Below, piece by piece: positions 8,921-18,063 of a DNA stretch of 64,000 nucleotides. The notes under the pieces are model-generated. The model did not search any database. It saw nothing but the letters and a program-made list of their open reading frames with translations, and was not told the origin of the DNA. Position 1 is the stretch's first letter; the number at the start of each line of letters is the position of its first letter. The stretch comes from Bacteroidales bacterium. Its GTDB lineage: Bacteria; Bacteroidota; Bacteroidia; Bacteroidales; P3. Made by a program: the position numbers and the translations under genes. The stretch spans positions 1-64,000 of the forward strand of contig JAFWOP010000001.1 in the NCBI GenBank assembly GCA_017545365.1. Direction: 5' to 3'.

Positions 8921-9394
8921 ATGAAACGAAATACGATTCTTGCAGTCATCGCGATTATTTTGCTGGCCCTCTATGCCAGTATTGCACTCCTGCTCCTGCT
9001 GCCGGTCATCCCCTTGGTTTATTACTTCAATAAACGTCAGGAAAAAGCGGAACCGCCGAGGGTGACCTATGCCAGCATTGATGAAGTGGAGAGGAAGTAT
9101 GGCGAACCCGATGACGTAGTGGTGCTCGATGCCTCAAGGGCCAACGAATTGCCGGCGCTCATCTTGTTCTACACGGCCCAGGATGTCATGGTGATGGCGG
9201 GCGAAGAGCTTAAGATCAGCGACCTTGTGAGTGTCATGCCCAAAAACATGGCTACCCCCTATACCATTGACGAGCATGCCGTGATTATCAGCACGAAGGA
9301 TCCTTCGCGCCCAACCATTCACCTGCGTGTGGGCTATGATGCAGGACTTGCGAGCGAAATCGCGGCGCAAATCGATGCACATCTTATAAAATAG
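8921..9394 (+). CDS. Single-pass membrane protein, unknown function
   Basis: 157 aa. A strongly hydrophobic N-terminal segment (about residues 5-32, leucine-rich) may be a signal anchor; it is followed by a soluble domain of about 120 residues (EEVERKYGEPDDVVVLD-like start, ending AAQIDAHLIK). No family was recognised. It begins 41 nt after the GH31 stop with no promoter match between, so it probably depends on read-through. It converges with the DUF3237 gene. Confidence 0.6.
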   Translation: MKRNTILAVIAIILLALYASIALLLLLPVIPLVYYFNKRQEKAEPPRVTYASIDEVERKYGEPDDVVVLDASRANELPALILFYTAQDVMVMAGEELKISDLVSVMPKNMATPYTIDEHAVIISTKDPSRPTIHLRVGYDAGLASEIAAQIDAHLIK

Positions 9395-9463
9395 GAACCA
9401 TGTAGAATTTGACCCTGAGAATGTAGGGAAGCGACGTGACGCTTTACTGGAATTAGCATTTCA

Positions 9464-9979
9464 TCACTTCACCTTCCAGACATTCAGCACGATGCCCTGA
9501 AAGCCCTGCGACCACTCTGGAGCACACACAAAGAGCGCATTGTTCATCCAGGCATAAGGGCTGTCGGCAGGGGCTTCAAACTGCGGTGCAGCACGGAAGT
9601 AGAACGTAGGATTTCCGTTTTCGTCCTTTCCACCGCAAATGATGCCACGGTTGCGCACGTGGATGTAGACGCCATCGTCGGTCTTGATGCTGTAGATGGC
9701 CTCCAGTTCCGTGCGATTCAGGGCCGTGTTGGCCAGTTGGTAGTCGGCGCCGCCGTTGAGGATGGTGCCCTTCAGCAGCGGCCCCTCAAAGGTTCCTCCC
9801 GTGATAGGAATGACGGTGCGCCGGCCGTGTTGTGTTTCGCCAACAGAATAGGTCTCGCCGAGTGTTACGCGCAGCTGCAGGGCGAACTCCAGTTGCGGTG
9901 TGTCTTTTGGCTGGTTTTGCTGTGCTCGGCAGGCGATAGCGAGCATGAGTGCAAAGGCAAAAAGCGTAATTCTTTTCAT
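9464..9979 (-). CDS. DUF3237 (UPF0311) family secreted protein
   Basis: 171 aa from the ATG at 9979 (an ATG three codons upstream is also possible). A signal peptide (MKRITLFAFALMLAIACRAQ) precedes one DUF3237 domain: LEFALQLRVTLGE, then RRTVIPITGGTFEGPLLKG and the NGGADYQ motif, then YIHVRNRGI and the C-terminal NNALFVC region. The family is a small beta-barrel of unknown biochemical role found in many bacteria. It is flanked by a palindromic element upstream (10010-10167) and converges on the 8921 gene. Confidence 0.85.
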   Translation of the reverse strand: MKRITLFAFALMLAIACRAQQNQPKDTPQLEFALQLRVTLGETYSVGETQHGRRTVIPITGGTFEGPLLKGTILNGGADYQLANTALNRTELEAIYSIKTDDGVYIHVRNRGIICGGKDENGNPTFYFRAAPQFEAPADSPYAWMNNALFVCAPEWSQGFQGIVLNVWKVK

Positions 9980-10009
9980 TGCTGTCATGATTAATTATTC
10001 AACTATCGC

Positions 10010-10167
10010 AAGTTTAGGAATAAAGGGTATAAAGGGGGAGAAAAGGGTATAAAGGGACAATAGTCTCTCCTCTTTCACCCCTATGGTTGCACAAAACATT
10101 CGTCCCTTTTAATCCCTTTTCTCCCCTTTAAGCCCTTTAAGCCCTTGGGAAGTGGAGCTTGCGAAAC
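10010..10167. repeat. Intergenic palindromic element, copy 1
   Basis: A purine-rich arm (ATAAAGGGTATAAAGGGG then GAGAAAAGGG) at about 10019-10060 pairs with a pyrimidine-rich arm at about 10103-10146 (CCCTTTTCTCCCCTTTAAG). A close relative lies at 27465-27596. The tail GAAGTGGAGCTTGCGAAAC (10149-10167) recurs with one mismatch near 59594. The element fills most of the 354-bp gap; the rest is the esterase promoter. Confidence 0.65.
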
Positions 10168-10241
10168 TTCAGTTAATTATAAATAATGTACAAAATTAGC
10201 ATTTCTTTTTTAAAAACACCCATTATTATCGAGATTATTTG

Positions 10242-10249
10242 TAATTTTG
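10242..10249 (+). promoter_or_regulatory. -7 box (TAATTTTG) for the esterase gene
   Basis: TAATTTTG about 93 nt before the esterase start at 10343; the leader would be about 87 nt. Confidence 0.6.
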
Positions 10250-10342
10250 CAGCAATCAAGTGTAAGGCGACAACGCCAGATGCACAACCACTCTCTTTAG
10301 TCATCGACAATACATCTATCATCACTTAATAAAAACACCAAC

Positions 10343-11500
10343 ATGAAACGACTGATTACAATGGCATGTTGCCTCCTGCTGGCAGTGGGTGGCTATGCAC
10401 AACAGGCACTGGGACAGCGTCCCAACGTGAAATCGCCCATCATCAACAGGGATGGGTCGGTGACCTTCAACTTCTTCGATCCCTCTGCTCAGAAGGTGAG
10501 TGTGACGGGCGACTTCGAGGAAATCAAGTGGCAGACGCTGCCCATGACGAAGCAGGACAATGGCGTTTGGACGGTAACAACAAAGCCCCTCAACCCCGAA
10601 CTCTATTCCTATAGCTTCTCGGTAGACGGTCAGCGCATCATCGATCCCGCCAATAGCTACGTCAACCGCGACATCTCAACACTGAGCAATATCTTCATCG
10701 TGACGAAAGGAAAAGGCGACAAGGGCGACCTGTATCAGGTGAACAATGTTCCTCATGGCACGTTGTCGCGTGTTTGGTACAATAGTCCCACGCTGGGCCA
10801 GCAACGTCGCATGACGGTTTATCTGCCTGCAGCCTACGACGGCAAGAAGAAATTCCCGGTGATGTATCTGCTGCATGGCCACGGTGGCGACGAAACGGCT
10901 TGGGGCGACCTTGGCCGTGCCTCGCAAATCATGGACAATCTCATCGCTGCAGGCAAGGCTGTGCCAATGATTGTGGTGATGCCCAATGGCAACCCCACGT
11001 GCAACGCTGCGCCGGGCTGGTGGCATGAGGGAATGTACACACCTGATGGCAACGCCTTCAACGACCGTGGTGCGAAGGCATCGATGGAAGAGAGCTTCAT
11101 GGACATCGTGAACTTCGTCGACAGCCATTATAAGACCATCCGCAAGCGGTCGGCACGTGCCGTGACGGGACTCTCGATGGGTGGCGGCCATACGTTTGGC
11201 ATCTCCCGCCTCTATCCCGAAACCTTCGACTATTACGGCCTGCAGTCGGCAGCTGCACGCATGAACCGCGACAACGCGAAGATCGACGATCAGCTGGCAC
11301 GCCTCTTTGCCTCGAAGCCGAAGCTCTACTGGATTGCCATTGGCAAGGAAGACTTCCTGATGCAGATGAACACTCAGCTGCGCCAGTATCTCGATGAGCA
11401 TAAATATCCCTATGAATACTTCGAGAACGACGGCGGACACCTCTGGCGCAACTGGCGCATCTATCTGACGATGTTTGCTCAGCGGTTGTTTAAAGAATAA
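10343..11500 (+). CDS. Secreted CE1-like carbohydrate esterase with N-terminal CBM48/E-set domain
   Basis: 385 aa with a signal peptide (MKRLITMACCLLLAVGGYAQ). Residues ~30-125 form an E-set/CBM48-like beta-sandwich (VTFNFFDPSAQKVSVTGDF). Residues ~135-385 are an alpha/beta hydrolase of the esterase D/CE1 group: LLHGHGGDE oxyanion region, nucleophile Ser278 in GLSMGG, Asp337 in GKEDF, and His366 in GGHLW. Relatives remove ferulate or acetate groups from xylan. It would act in the periplasm or on the surface and fits the plant-glycan theme set by the GH31 and PL11 enzymes. It has its own promoter. Exact ester specificity cannot be told from sequence. Confidence 0.88.
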   Translation: MKRLITMACCLLLAVGGYAQQALGQRPNVKSPIINRDGSVTFNFFDPSAQKVSVTGDFEEIKWQTLPMTKQDNGVWTVTTKPLNPELYSYSFSVDGQRIIDPANSYVNRDISTLSNIFIVTKGKGDKGDLYQVNNVPHGTLSRVWYNSPTLGQQRRMTVYLPAAYDGKKKFPVMYLLHGHGGDETAWGDLGRASQIMDNLIAAGKAVPMIVVMPNGNPTCNAAPGWWHEGMYTPDGNAFNDRGAKASMEESFMDIVNFVDSHYKTIRKRSARAVTGLSMGGGHTFGISRLYPETFDYYGLQSAAARMNRDNAKIDDQLARLFASKPKLYWIAIGKEDFLMQMNTQLRQYLDEHKYPYEYFENDGGHLWRNWRIYLTMFAQRLFKE

Positions 11501-11530
11501 GTAACTTCTGAAAGCTGAATAAGTAAGAAG

Positions 11531-12142
11531 ATGGAAGAAGAAAAGAATATCGATATCCAACAGGAACAGACGTCTTTCGAGGAGATTGAAGGCTGCCACA
11601 GACGGAAAGTAGCCATCGACCTGATCAAGGCAAACATCTTTGCCGTTGTCATCATGTGTGTGGTGGGCATCGCGCTGACCGCTCTGTTTTTCCTGATTTG
11701 GCACGATCGCCGGCCCATCCGTGAGCTTTTTGGCACCGCGCCCACATGGATCGTGTTGCTCCTGGCGGCGGTTGTGGGCATCGTGATTCATGAAGTCATT
11801 CACGGCATCACTTGGGCCTGCTACGCCCGCAGAGGTTGGAAGAGCATCAGCTTCGGCGTCCTTTGGAAGTACCTCACACCCTATTGCCATTGCGACGAGC
11901 CCATGCGCATTCGTCCCTACCAGCTGGCGTGCCTCATGCCATGCTTCGTGGTGGGCGTGATTCCATCAATCATCGCCCTTTTCATCGGGAGTCTGCCCCT
12001 GCTGTTCTGGGGCATCTTCTTCATCGCTGCAGCCGCCGGCGACATCTGGATGGCGTGGTTGCTGACGAAGGAGAATCCAGAAAGTCTCGTGCTCGACCAT
12101 CCCAGCGAAGCAGGATACTATATCATGGAAAGTGGAGAATGA
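11531..12142 (+). CDS. DUF3267 family membrane protein, putative zinc metallopeptidase
   Basis: 203 aa. It has four predicted TM helices, and the second carries HEVIHG (about residues 85-90), an HExxH zinc motif embedded in the membrane as in the DUF3267 family. A proteolytic role in the membrane is plausible but unproven for this family. The acidic N-terminus (MEEEKNIDIQQEQ) is cytosolic. It begins 30 nt after the esterase stop and may be read through from it. A bare -7 box starts a new transcript just after its stop. Confidence 0.75.
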   Translation: MEEEKNIDIQQEQTSFEEIEGCHRRKVAIDLIKANIFAVVIMCVVGIALTALFFLIWHDRRPIRELFGTAPTWIVLLLAAVVGIVIHEVIHGITWACYARRGWKSISFGVLWKYLTPYCHCDEPMRIRPYQLACLMPCFVVGVIPSIIALFIGSLPLLFWGIFFIAAAAGDIWMAWLLTKENPESLVLDHPSEAGYYIMESGE

Positions 12143-12163
12143 GTAATATCAAGTAGGCATTTG

Positions 12164-12171
12164 TACATTTG
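12164..12171 (+). promoter_or_regulatory. -7 box (TACATTTG) 4 nt before the ATG at 12176
   Basis: TACATTTG ends only 4 nt before the ATG at 12176, so transcription would begin at or just after the start codon. Either the mRNA is leaderless or this box is fortuitous and transcription comes from upstream. Confidence 0.4.
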
Positions 12172-12175
12172 CGGC

Positions 12176-13327
12176 ATGAAAGCGTCGTTCAACACACTTC
12201 AAAAGGTCAGCAGAGCTCAATGCAGGGTGCTGTTTGCTGCTTTGCTGCTAATAGCGGGCTCTTGTGAAGTCGTGGCACAAGACGACGATGACATCTGGAA
12301 AGAACTATACCTGCAAAATGTCGACGTGCAGCGAGAGAAGGACTACTGTCTGCGACTCTTCTGCTACTACCGGTTTATCGAGGAGGGTGGAGAATATGTC
12401 GCAGGACGCAAGACACAGGAATACTACGTCTATGAGGGCATCTGCCAGATGGATGTGCGCTACACGAAGAAGTGGGACGATGGCATCCAGATCATCGCTG
12501 GGCGCAACCTCGTGCATCCCGATGGACATGCCAACCCCGATGACATCGAATACTGGCAGCTGAGGCCATACACATTTCTGGAAAAGGCACGTCGCTTGCC
12601 GAAGACATACACGCTTGAAACATCGGGCGATACCACCCGTGTCTTTACGAAGCGAGGCCTGGCGGGAGTGGCTGTGCGCGACACGGCCAGCCAGGAGCTG
12701 CGCATCGACTACAACGCGCTGGCTCCCGACACGTCCTTCACCATCAACATCCTCTTGGCCAAGGTGCACCTCTCGCACGTCGATGCCCATGCCGTCTATC
12801 GTTTGGAAGACACGGCTGTCGACTACGTGCCGCAGGGCAACCTGAAGTACATCAGCTTTGAGGGTGATATGGACGCCTCGCTCTATTCGTTCATTCCCCT
12901 CAGTCCTGATGAGTCGGGCAAGTCGGGAGCCTTGCGCATGCGTTACCACGACCGAACAGAGTTCTATGTTGACAGCGTGGTCTATATGACGCGTAGCGAG
13001 TATAATGCCGACCGGCGCTTCACGTCTCAGGACCAGCGCCAGCGCTGCGGCTATACAGCTTCCGACATCGACCGCTTGAAGCAGAAGCTTGGTGTGCCAC
13101 CGCTCACATCTGCTGTGCTTCAGCGCATTGAGGACCAGCGCGACTGGGACGATGAGTTTTCCCAATGGCGGCAGGTCGACCGACGCATGAAAGTCCTTGA
13201 CAAGGCCGGCGAGAAGGTGCAACAGAAGATGGAAAAACTGGAACAGAGCCCTGCTGCCAAGAAAATGGCTGACAAGGTGGAGCAAACCCTTGAGAAGGTC
13301 CTTGAAAGCAAAGAGCATGAAGAATGA
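12176..13327 (+). CDS. Secreted protein of unknown function with C-terminal coiled coil
   Basis: 383 aa from the ATG at 12176 (the frame is open to 12161). A long N-terminal signal (hydrophobic core VLFAALLLIAGSC followed by EVVAQ) could be a lipoprotein signal or an ordinary one. Residues ~40-290 form an aromatic, strand-rich domain with no recognised family. The last ~60 residues are heptad-like and highly charged (KVLDKAGEKVQQKMEKLEQ), a coiled coil. It is followed 61 nt later by an outer-membrane-type protein gene. The start choice rests on the -7 box just upstream and the signal peptide. Confidence 0.6.
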   Translation: MKASFNTLQKVSRAQCRVLFAALLLIAGSCEVVAQDDDDIWKELYLQNVDVQREKDYCLRLFCYYRFIEEGGEYVAGRKTQEYYVYEGICQMDVRYTKKWDDGIQIIAGRNLVHPDGHANPDDIEYWQLRPYTFLEKARRLPKTYTLETSGDTTRVFTKRGLAGVAVRDTASQELRIDYNALAPDTSFTINILLAKVHLSHVDAHAVYRLEDTAVDYVPQGNLKYISFEGDMDASLYSFIPLSPDESGKSGALRMRYHDRTEFYVDSVVYMTRSEYNADRRFTSQDQRQRCGYTASDIDRLKQKLGVPPLTSAVLQRIEDQRDWDDEFSQWRQVDRRMKVLDKAGEKVQQKMEKLEQSPAAKKMADKVEQTLEKVLESKEHEE

Positions 13328-13387
13328 AGCGATGGAGCCATCGCGTTAGGACTAATATGAATTTATAATAAAAATAATGTGGAAGAG

Positions 13388-14263
13388 ATGAAGAAATTAT
13401 TCCTTTTCCTGGCCGTTCTCATTGCAGGGAGCGCAAGCCAGACGGCACTCGCCACCGAAATTGGCGACACCCTTGTCCTTGAGAAAGTTGATAAGGTGAG
13501 AATCGAGACGCGCGACACCGTTCAGCGCATTGTCATTAATGGTGTGAAGGACGATCCCTACTTCCATTACTCACAGCGAATCAGCATTCCTGACACGTCG
13601 GCCGTGAGGAGGAAGATGCCCAATCTGAAGGACTTCAACAAGGTTGTGATTAAAGGCAATGACGACGGAAAGACACCAAAGGTGGAGGGTTCGGCACATC
13701 TGTATGTTGGTATGGGCACGATGACGGGAGCTCCCGACGGCTATTCGTTGTGGCCCGCCTTCGAGTTTGGCGTTGGCGGTACGGCCGACTGGCATCCTTT
13801 TGGCAAGAAGAACGTCTGGAGCACCGGTCTTCTCTTGGGCTTCCGTACATGCCACGTGAAGAGCAATCGCTATCTGGCGAAGGACGATATGGGCGTGGTG
13901 TCGTTTGTTCCTTATGATGCCGCCACGCAGAAGAAAACCCATTCTTCATTGAGCATCTTCAGCCTGCAGGTGCCCCTGCTCTACACCCATTACTTCGATG
14001 CCAAGTGCAAGTGGATGCTTTCGGTGGGCGCATTGGTTAACTTCAATGTGTCAACCCGAGCCAATCGCTACTACACGTTCAACGACGAGGAATATGACGT
14101 GAGTACCAGCGGACTTGGCCAGCGTCCTGTCACCATCGAGCCCACCGTCATCTTCGATGCACCCTATATCCCTCCACTCTACTGCCGCTATAGTCCCATG
14201 ACATTCTTCAAGGATGGCCGTGGACCGAAGATGCACCAGTTGTCGTTTGGCATCTGTTTCTAA
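13388..14263 (+). CDS. Putative outer-membrane beta-barrel protein
   Basis: 291 aa from the ATG at 13388; the frame also allows a GTG at 13379. A signal peptide (MKKLFLFLAVLIAGSASQTALA) is followed by ~70 residues of periplasmic-looking sequence and then repeated amphipathic strands (SAHLYVGMGTM; WPAFEFGVGGTADWHPFG; NVWSTGLLLGFRTCH). The protein ends in SFGICF with a terminal phenylalanine, as expected of barrels inserted by the BAM machinery. The function is unknown. It precedes the AlkD-type gene by 31 nt. Confidence 0.65.
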   Translation: MKKLFLFLAVLIAGSASQTALATEIGDTLVLEKVDKVRIETRDTVQRIVINGVKDDPYFHYSQRISIPDTSAVRRKMPNLKDFNKVVIKGNDDGKTPKVEGSAHLYVGMGTMTGAPDGYSLWPAFEFGVGGTADWHPFGKKNVWSTGLLLGFRTCHVKSNRYLAKDDMGVVSFVPYDAATQKKTHSSLSIFSLQVPLLYTHYFDAKCKWMLSVGALVNFNVSTRANRYYTFNDEEYDVSTSGLGQRPVTIEPTVIFDAPYIPPLYCRYSPMTFFKDGRGPKMHQLSFGICF

Positions 14264-14294
14264 AGAAGAGGAACCAACGTAACCTTGGCAGCTT

Positions 14295-15095
14295 ATGTAT
14301 ACTGCAGACGAAATCATCAGCTACATGGAGTCGCTGCGCAATGAGGCGCAGCGCGAAGTGTTGATGCGTTTTTTCAAGACAGGACCTGGCGAATATGGCG
14401 AGGGCGACGAGTTCTTGGGACTGAAGGTGCCGCAAACACGCGAGGTGGTGAAGGCTGTGAAGGGCGGTATCAGCCTTGCTGAGGTGTCCAAGCTGCTCGC
14501 TAGCCGCTGGCACGAGGTACGCCTTTGTGGTTTTCTGTTGCTCGTGAGCATGTTCGAAAAGCTGGCTACAAAGCGACTGGCGAACGATGCCGAAGCGATG
14601 AAAAAGCGCGATGAAATCGTCGATTTTTATCTGCAACACGCGCATCAGGCTAACAACTGGGACCTTGTAGACCTCTCTGCGCCGAAGCTGCTCGGTGCCT
14701 GGCTGATGCTTCCCACGACTGATGGCACAGAGGGTGATGCCAAAAAGCAACAGGTGATGGACTCTCTGGCCTTCTCCGATGCACAGTCGATGGGTCTTAC
14801 TGCCCTCTGGCGACAGCGCATAGGCATGGTGAGCACGTGGAAAACCACTCAGCAAGGCGACCCGTCGTGGTGCCTGCGCTATGCTGAAGTGCATGTTCGC
14901 CACCCTCACGACCTCATGCAGAAAGCCGTTGGATGGATGCTACGCGAGGTTGGCAAGCGTGTGAGTGTCGACCTGCTGCGCGACTTCCTGCGGCAGCATG
15001 CTGACGAAATGCCACGCACCATGCTTCGTTATGCTATTGAACAGATGTCGCCCGACGAGCGCCGCCAGTGGCTTGGAAAGGAGGAAGAACGATGA
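14295..15095 (+). CDS. AlkD-like DNA alkylation repair protein (HEAT-like repeats)
   Basis: 266 aa, almost fully helical. Features of the DNA alkylation repair (AlkD/AlkC) superfamily are visible: FLGLKVPQTREVVK near the N-terminus, EVRLCGFLLLV, and the diagnostic NNWDLVDLSAPKLLG (about residues 119-133), whose Trp and Asp line the DNA cleft in AlkD. AlkD excises positively charged N3/N7-alkylpurines by base excision. The length is usual (230-270 aa). Its stop overlaps the next gene's ATG in an ATGA, so translation of the downstream lipoprotein is probably coupled, although no functional link is evident. Confidence 0.85.
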   Translation: MYTADEIISYMESLRNEAQREVLMRFFKTGPGEYGEGDEFLGLKVPQTREVVKAVKGGISLAEVSKLLASRWHEVRLCGFLLLVSMFEKLATKRLANDAEAMKKRDEIVDFYLQHAHQANNWDLVDLSAPKLLGAWLMLPTTDGTEGDAKKQQVMDSLAFSDAQSMGLTALWRQRIGMVSTWKTTQQGDPSWCLRYAEVHVRHPHDLMQKAVGWMLREVGKRVSVDLLRDFLRQHADEMPRTMLRYAIEQMSPDERRQWLGKEEER

Positions 15096-15952
15096 GAAGA
15101 CTATGCTGGTTGGTTGTGTTGTTGTTGGTCGTGGCTTGTGGAAAGCGAACGGCTGAGCTGCCTGTGGAAAACAGCGTCTACTTCTGGCGCACCGAGTGGC
15201 AACTCGACAGCCTTTCAAAAGCATTCCTTCAGCAGCACGACATCAGGAAAGTCTATTGCCGTTACTTCGATGTGGTCATGACCGATAGCATGCCGATGCC
15301 CAACGCCACGATTGCCTTTCCAGAAAAGGTGCCGCAGCAGTTGCAACTTGTGCCCACGGTTTTCATCACCGAAGATTGCATGCATCGGCGGCATGAGTCG
15401 CTGGCCGAGAAGATCGTCAGCCGTATTCTTCAAATCAACGAGACCAACGACGTGGGCGGTGTTGAAGAGATACAGATAGACTGCGACTATACAGCCCGCA
15501 GCCGAAAGACGTTCTATGACTTCCTTGAAGAAGTGCGGCGCGAGGCCCGTGCTCATGGGCTGCGCCTCTCTGCCACCATCCGCCTGCACCAGCTATCGAT
15601 GCCCGCGCCACCCGTAGACTATGGTGTGTTGATGCTTTACAACACTGGCGACCCACGGAAGTTCAACGAGCGAAATCCCGTGCTCGATCTGCGGGACGTG
15701 CAACCTTATCTGCGCCGCCTTGCCGGCTATGACCTGCTGCTGGCCGCCGCCTATCCCGTCTACAGCTGGCAGCGCACCATCTATGGCGTACACATCGAAC
15801 ATACGGTGACCGTCGAGGAGATTCTCCGTGTGAAAAAAGCCGTCGAAGAGCAGCGTCCCAGCCTCAGCCGTTCCATCATCACCTATCATTTGGATCAAGA
15901 AAACATAAAAAGATACAAATCAGAAGACTATGAAGCGATTTATCATCACTAA
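15092..15952 (+). CDS. Lipoprotein with TIM-barrel-like (DUF3142-like?) domain
   Basis: 286 aa from the ATG at 15092, which overlaps the AlkD-like gene's stop (ATGA); an earlier start at 15068 lies inside that gene and is unlikely. A lipobox (LLLVVACG, Cys at about residue 16) precedes a domain with alternating strands and helices: VYFWRTEWQLD, RKVYCRYFDV, EEIQIDCDYT, LRLSATIRLHQL, YGVLMLYNTGD. This layout suggests a glycosidase-like TIM barrel; a relation to DUF3142 is tentative. Its 3' end overlaps the next gene by 23 nt, so the two are tightly linked and may act together at the envelope. Confidence 0.6.
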   Translation: MRRLCWLVVLLLVVACGKRTAELPVENSVYFWRTEWQLDSLSKAFLQQHDIRKVYCRYFDVVMTDSMPMPNATIAFPEKVPQQLQLVPTVFITEDCMHRRHESLAEKIVSRILQINETNDVGGVEEIQIDCDYTARSRKTFYDFLEEVRREARAHGLRLSATIRLHQLSMPAPPVDYGVLMLYNTGDPRKFNERNPVLDLRDVQPYLRRLAGYDLLLAAAYPVYSWQRTIYGVHIEHTVTVEEILRVKKAVEEQRPSLSRSIITYHLDQENIKRYKSEDYEAIYHH

Positions 15953-17963
15953 TCTGTTGTTGGCCGTTGCCATTGGCATGATGGCCTGCTCGTGGGTCGA
16001 CACGCACAACTACTACCTCTTCAGCGTTTGCAGTCATGAGGAGTTCAGCGACCGTTGCAACAAGTTGACGTTGCAAAACTGGCGTGCCTACATGGGCCTC
16101 GATGAGGAGTACTATTATTTTGATGCCGACCAGGTCGTCGAGTCAGCACAAAGGAAAGGCGATGCGCTGATGGTGAGCTACGTCAGGCAGCTGCAAAAGT
16201 ATTTGAAGTGTGCCAGCGAAGCACAGCAAGACACTTGGGACTATCCCACGAAGGCTCAGCTTGCCGACCGCAGCCGCCGACTGCTTGCCATTCGTAGCTA
16301 CGCCCAGGGAAAGCTGAAGACGCGCCTGCGCAGCCAGCATGCCCTGTTGCTGATGCGTTGTAATATGATGCTGGGCCGCCACAGCGAGAATGTGCGATTG
16401 TGGGAGGGCACCACGAGCAACTTCATCAACAGCGTCTATAAGGACATGATGAAGAATATCTATGCCGGTGCGCTGCTGAAGACCGGCCAACCCGACCGAG
16501 CTGCTGCGCTGTTTGCAGAGATGGGCGACTGGGCGAGCTTGATGACGATGTACTATGAGCGCCGCTCCTATGCCGCCATCCGTGCCGAATACGAGCGCGA
16601 TGCCAATTCTGCCGTGTTGCCATTCTTGCTGCAGGACTTTGTGAACAATGCACAAGAGGCCGTGGACGGAAAGAATGACGAATGGGGCTTTGGCGGAAAG
16701 CTCTTCATCCGCGACATTCAGGAGAGCGAGGCACGCCAGATGTGTGAGTTTGCCAAGCAGGTGGTGAAAGAGGGAAAGACGCAGACGCCCCAGCTATGGC
16801 AGATGGCGAAGGCTTGGCTGGAATATCTTTTTGGCAACAAGAAGCAGGCTCTTGCCGACATCAATGCCGCTGCAACGCTCGCCGGAACACCTCGCATGAA
16901 CGACAATGCCCGTGTGCTGCGACTCTATATCACTTCCTCACAGTTGGATGCCGACCGCCAATACGACGACTATCTGGCTGGTGAGCTCACGTGGCTCGGC
17001 GAAAAGAAGCAGGAGGATGGCTTCTTCAGGAATGCCTACGACCGCATGGTGCATCAGGTGTTGGCCGATCAGTATCTTCGCGCCAATCGTCCAGAGGTGG
17101 CTTTTGCCCTGTATAACATCGATGAGTCATACGAATACCAATGCTTTATTGATACTACGGCCGTCGAAGGCTTGAAGCAGTTCATCGACTATGCGAAGAG
17201 TCCAGCCGCGACCCCGCTCGAGAGCTATCTGAAAAAGAATCTGACGATAGACGATATGGCCATGAACGACCTGGTCGGCACGAAGTTGATGCGCCTCTGC
17301 AAGTGGTCGGAAGCCCTGGAATGGCTGGAGAAAGTGCCACTTTCCTACTACAACGAGAAAGGCTATCGGCCGTATGCGACACATCGAACGTGGTCGGTGG
17401 AGCCGTGGTTGAAGCGCCAGTGGCTGACCGACGCAGAGGCTTATGGCGAGGAGCAGCCGTTGCTCACGCAGAATCCGAAGGTCGCTTTCATTCGTGAGAT
17501 GCTCGAGTTGGAGAACGGCTTGTCGCTCCTGCAGGGTGAATCACGCTACCAGCATTGCTTCGCTTTGGCGGTGCGCTATGCACAGGCTCATTTTACCGGC
17601 GACTGTTGGTACCTGATGCGCGACGGAAAGAGCGTCACCGACACGCTACGAGTGAACGAGGCCGACTTGGCTGGCCGTGCACTCAGCTTGTTGCGCGAGG
17701 CTGCCGGAAGCAGCGATGCCACGCTTCGCGAGCGTGCTCTCTTTGCGATGAGCTATGGTGGACTCTATCCTGAGAAGGACCAGTGGAGCGTCTATGAATG
17801 GAACGAAGCAGAAGTGGAATACCAGAAAATTGCCAAACCGCAGACCAGTCAGTATCAGGCGTTCCGTGCTTTGGCCGCTTTCGAGGCTCAGAACACGCAA
17901 GGCACCAGCCGCTATGTGTCGCGCTGCGATGAGTATCGGCAGTTCAGAAAGCAAGCGGAATAG
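15930..17963 (+). CDS. Large helical-repeat lipoprotein of unknown function
   Basis: 677 aa with a lipoprotein signal (LLAVAIGMMACS, Cys at about residue 20). The mature protein is almost all helix, rich in Ala, Leu and Tyr, with repeating AxxLxxxG-type pairs (GALLKTGQPDRAAALFAEMGDW; ANRPEVAFALYNIDES) that look like degenerate TPR/Sel1-type repeats. No catalytic motif was seen. It overlaps the preceding lipoprotein gene by 23 nt, a strong sign of coupled translation; the pair seems to be a conserved-looking two-protein unit. A terminator-like hairpin follows at 18012. Confidence 0.65.
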   Translation: MKRFIITNLLLAVAIGMMACSWVDTHNYYLFSVCSHEEFSDRCNKLTLQNWRAYMGLDEEYYYFDADQVVESAQRKGDALMVSYVRQLQKYLKCASEAQQDTWDYPTKAQLADRSRRLLAIRSYAQGKLKTRLRSQHALLLMRCNMMLGRHSENVRLWEGTTSNFINSVYKDMMKNIYAGALLKTGQPDRAAALFAEMGDWASLMTMYYERRSYAAIRAEYERDANSAVLPFLLQDFVNNAQEAVDGKNDEWGFGGKLFIRDIQESEARQMCEFAKQVVKEGKTQTPQLWQMAKAWLEYLFGNKKQALADINAAATLAGTPRMNDNARVLRLYITSSQLDADRQYDDYLAGELTWLGEKKQEDGFFRNAYDRMVHQVLADQYLRANRPEVAFALYNIDESYEYQCFIDTTAVEGLKQFIDYAKSPAATPLESYLKKNLTIDDMAMNDLVGTKLMRLCKWSEALEWLEKVPLSYYNEKGYRPYATHRTWSVEPWLKRQWLTDAEAYGEEQPLLTQNPKVAFIREMLELENGLSLLQGESRYQHCFALAVRYAQAHFTGDCWYLMRDGKSVTDTLRVNEADLAGRALSLLREAAGSSDATLRERALFAMSYGGLYPEKDQWSVYEWNEAEVEYQKIAKPQTSQYQAFRALAAFEAQNTQGTSRYVSRCDEYRQFRKQAE

Positions 17964-18011
17964 AACGGTGCAAGTGTAACAGAATAGAGTAGTGCGTTCT
18001 TAGCACGATGG

Positions 18012-18049
18012 TTTGGCTCCAGTCGAATGTTTGTTCGGCTGGGGCCAAA
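18012..18049 (+). terminator. Hairpin terminator after the 14295-17963 operon
   Basis: Stem TTTGGCTCCAG (18012-18022) pairs with CTGGGGCCAAA (18039-18049) with one wobble, and the loop has further TCGAA/TTCGG pairing. T-rich sequence (TTCGTTTTT) follows. Confidence 0.65.
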
Positions 18050-18063
18050 TTCGTTTTTGCCGC

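Noticed and set aside
10676..11890. 404-aa ORF opposite the esterase and DUF3267 genes
   Set aside because: Antisense shadow of two well-supported genes; no recognisable motif, low-quality composition. The same applies to long reverse frames at 12305-13318, 57218-58105, 60944-62053 and 62979-63971.
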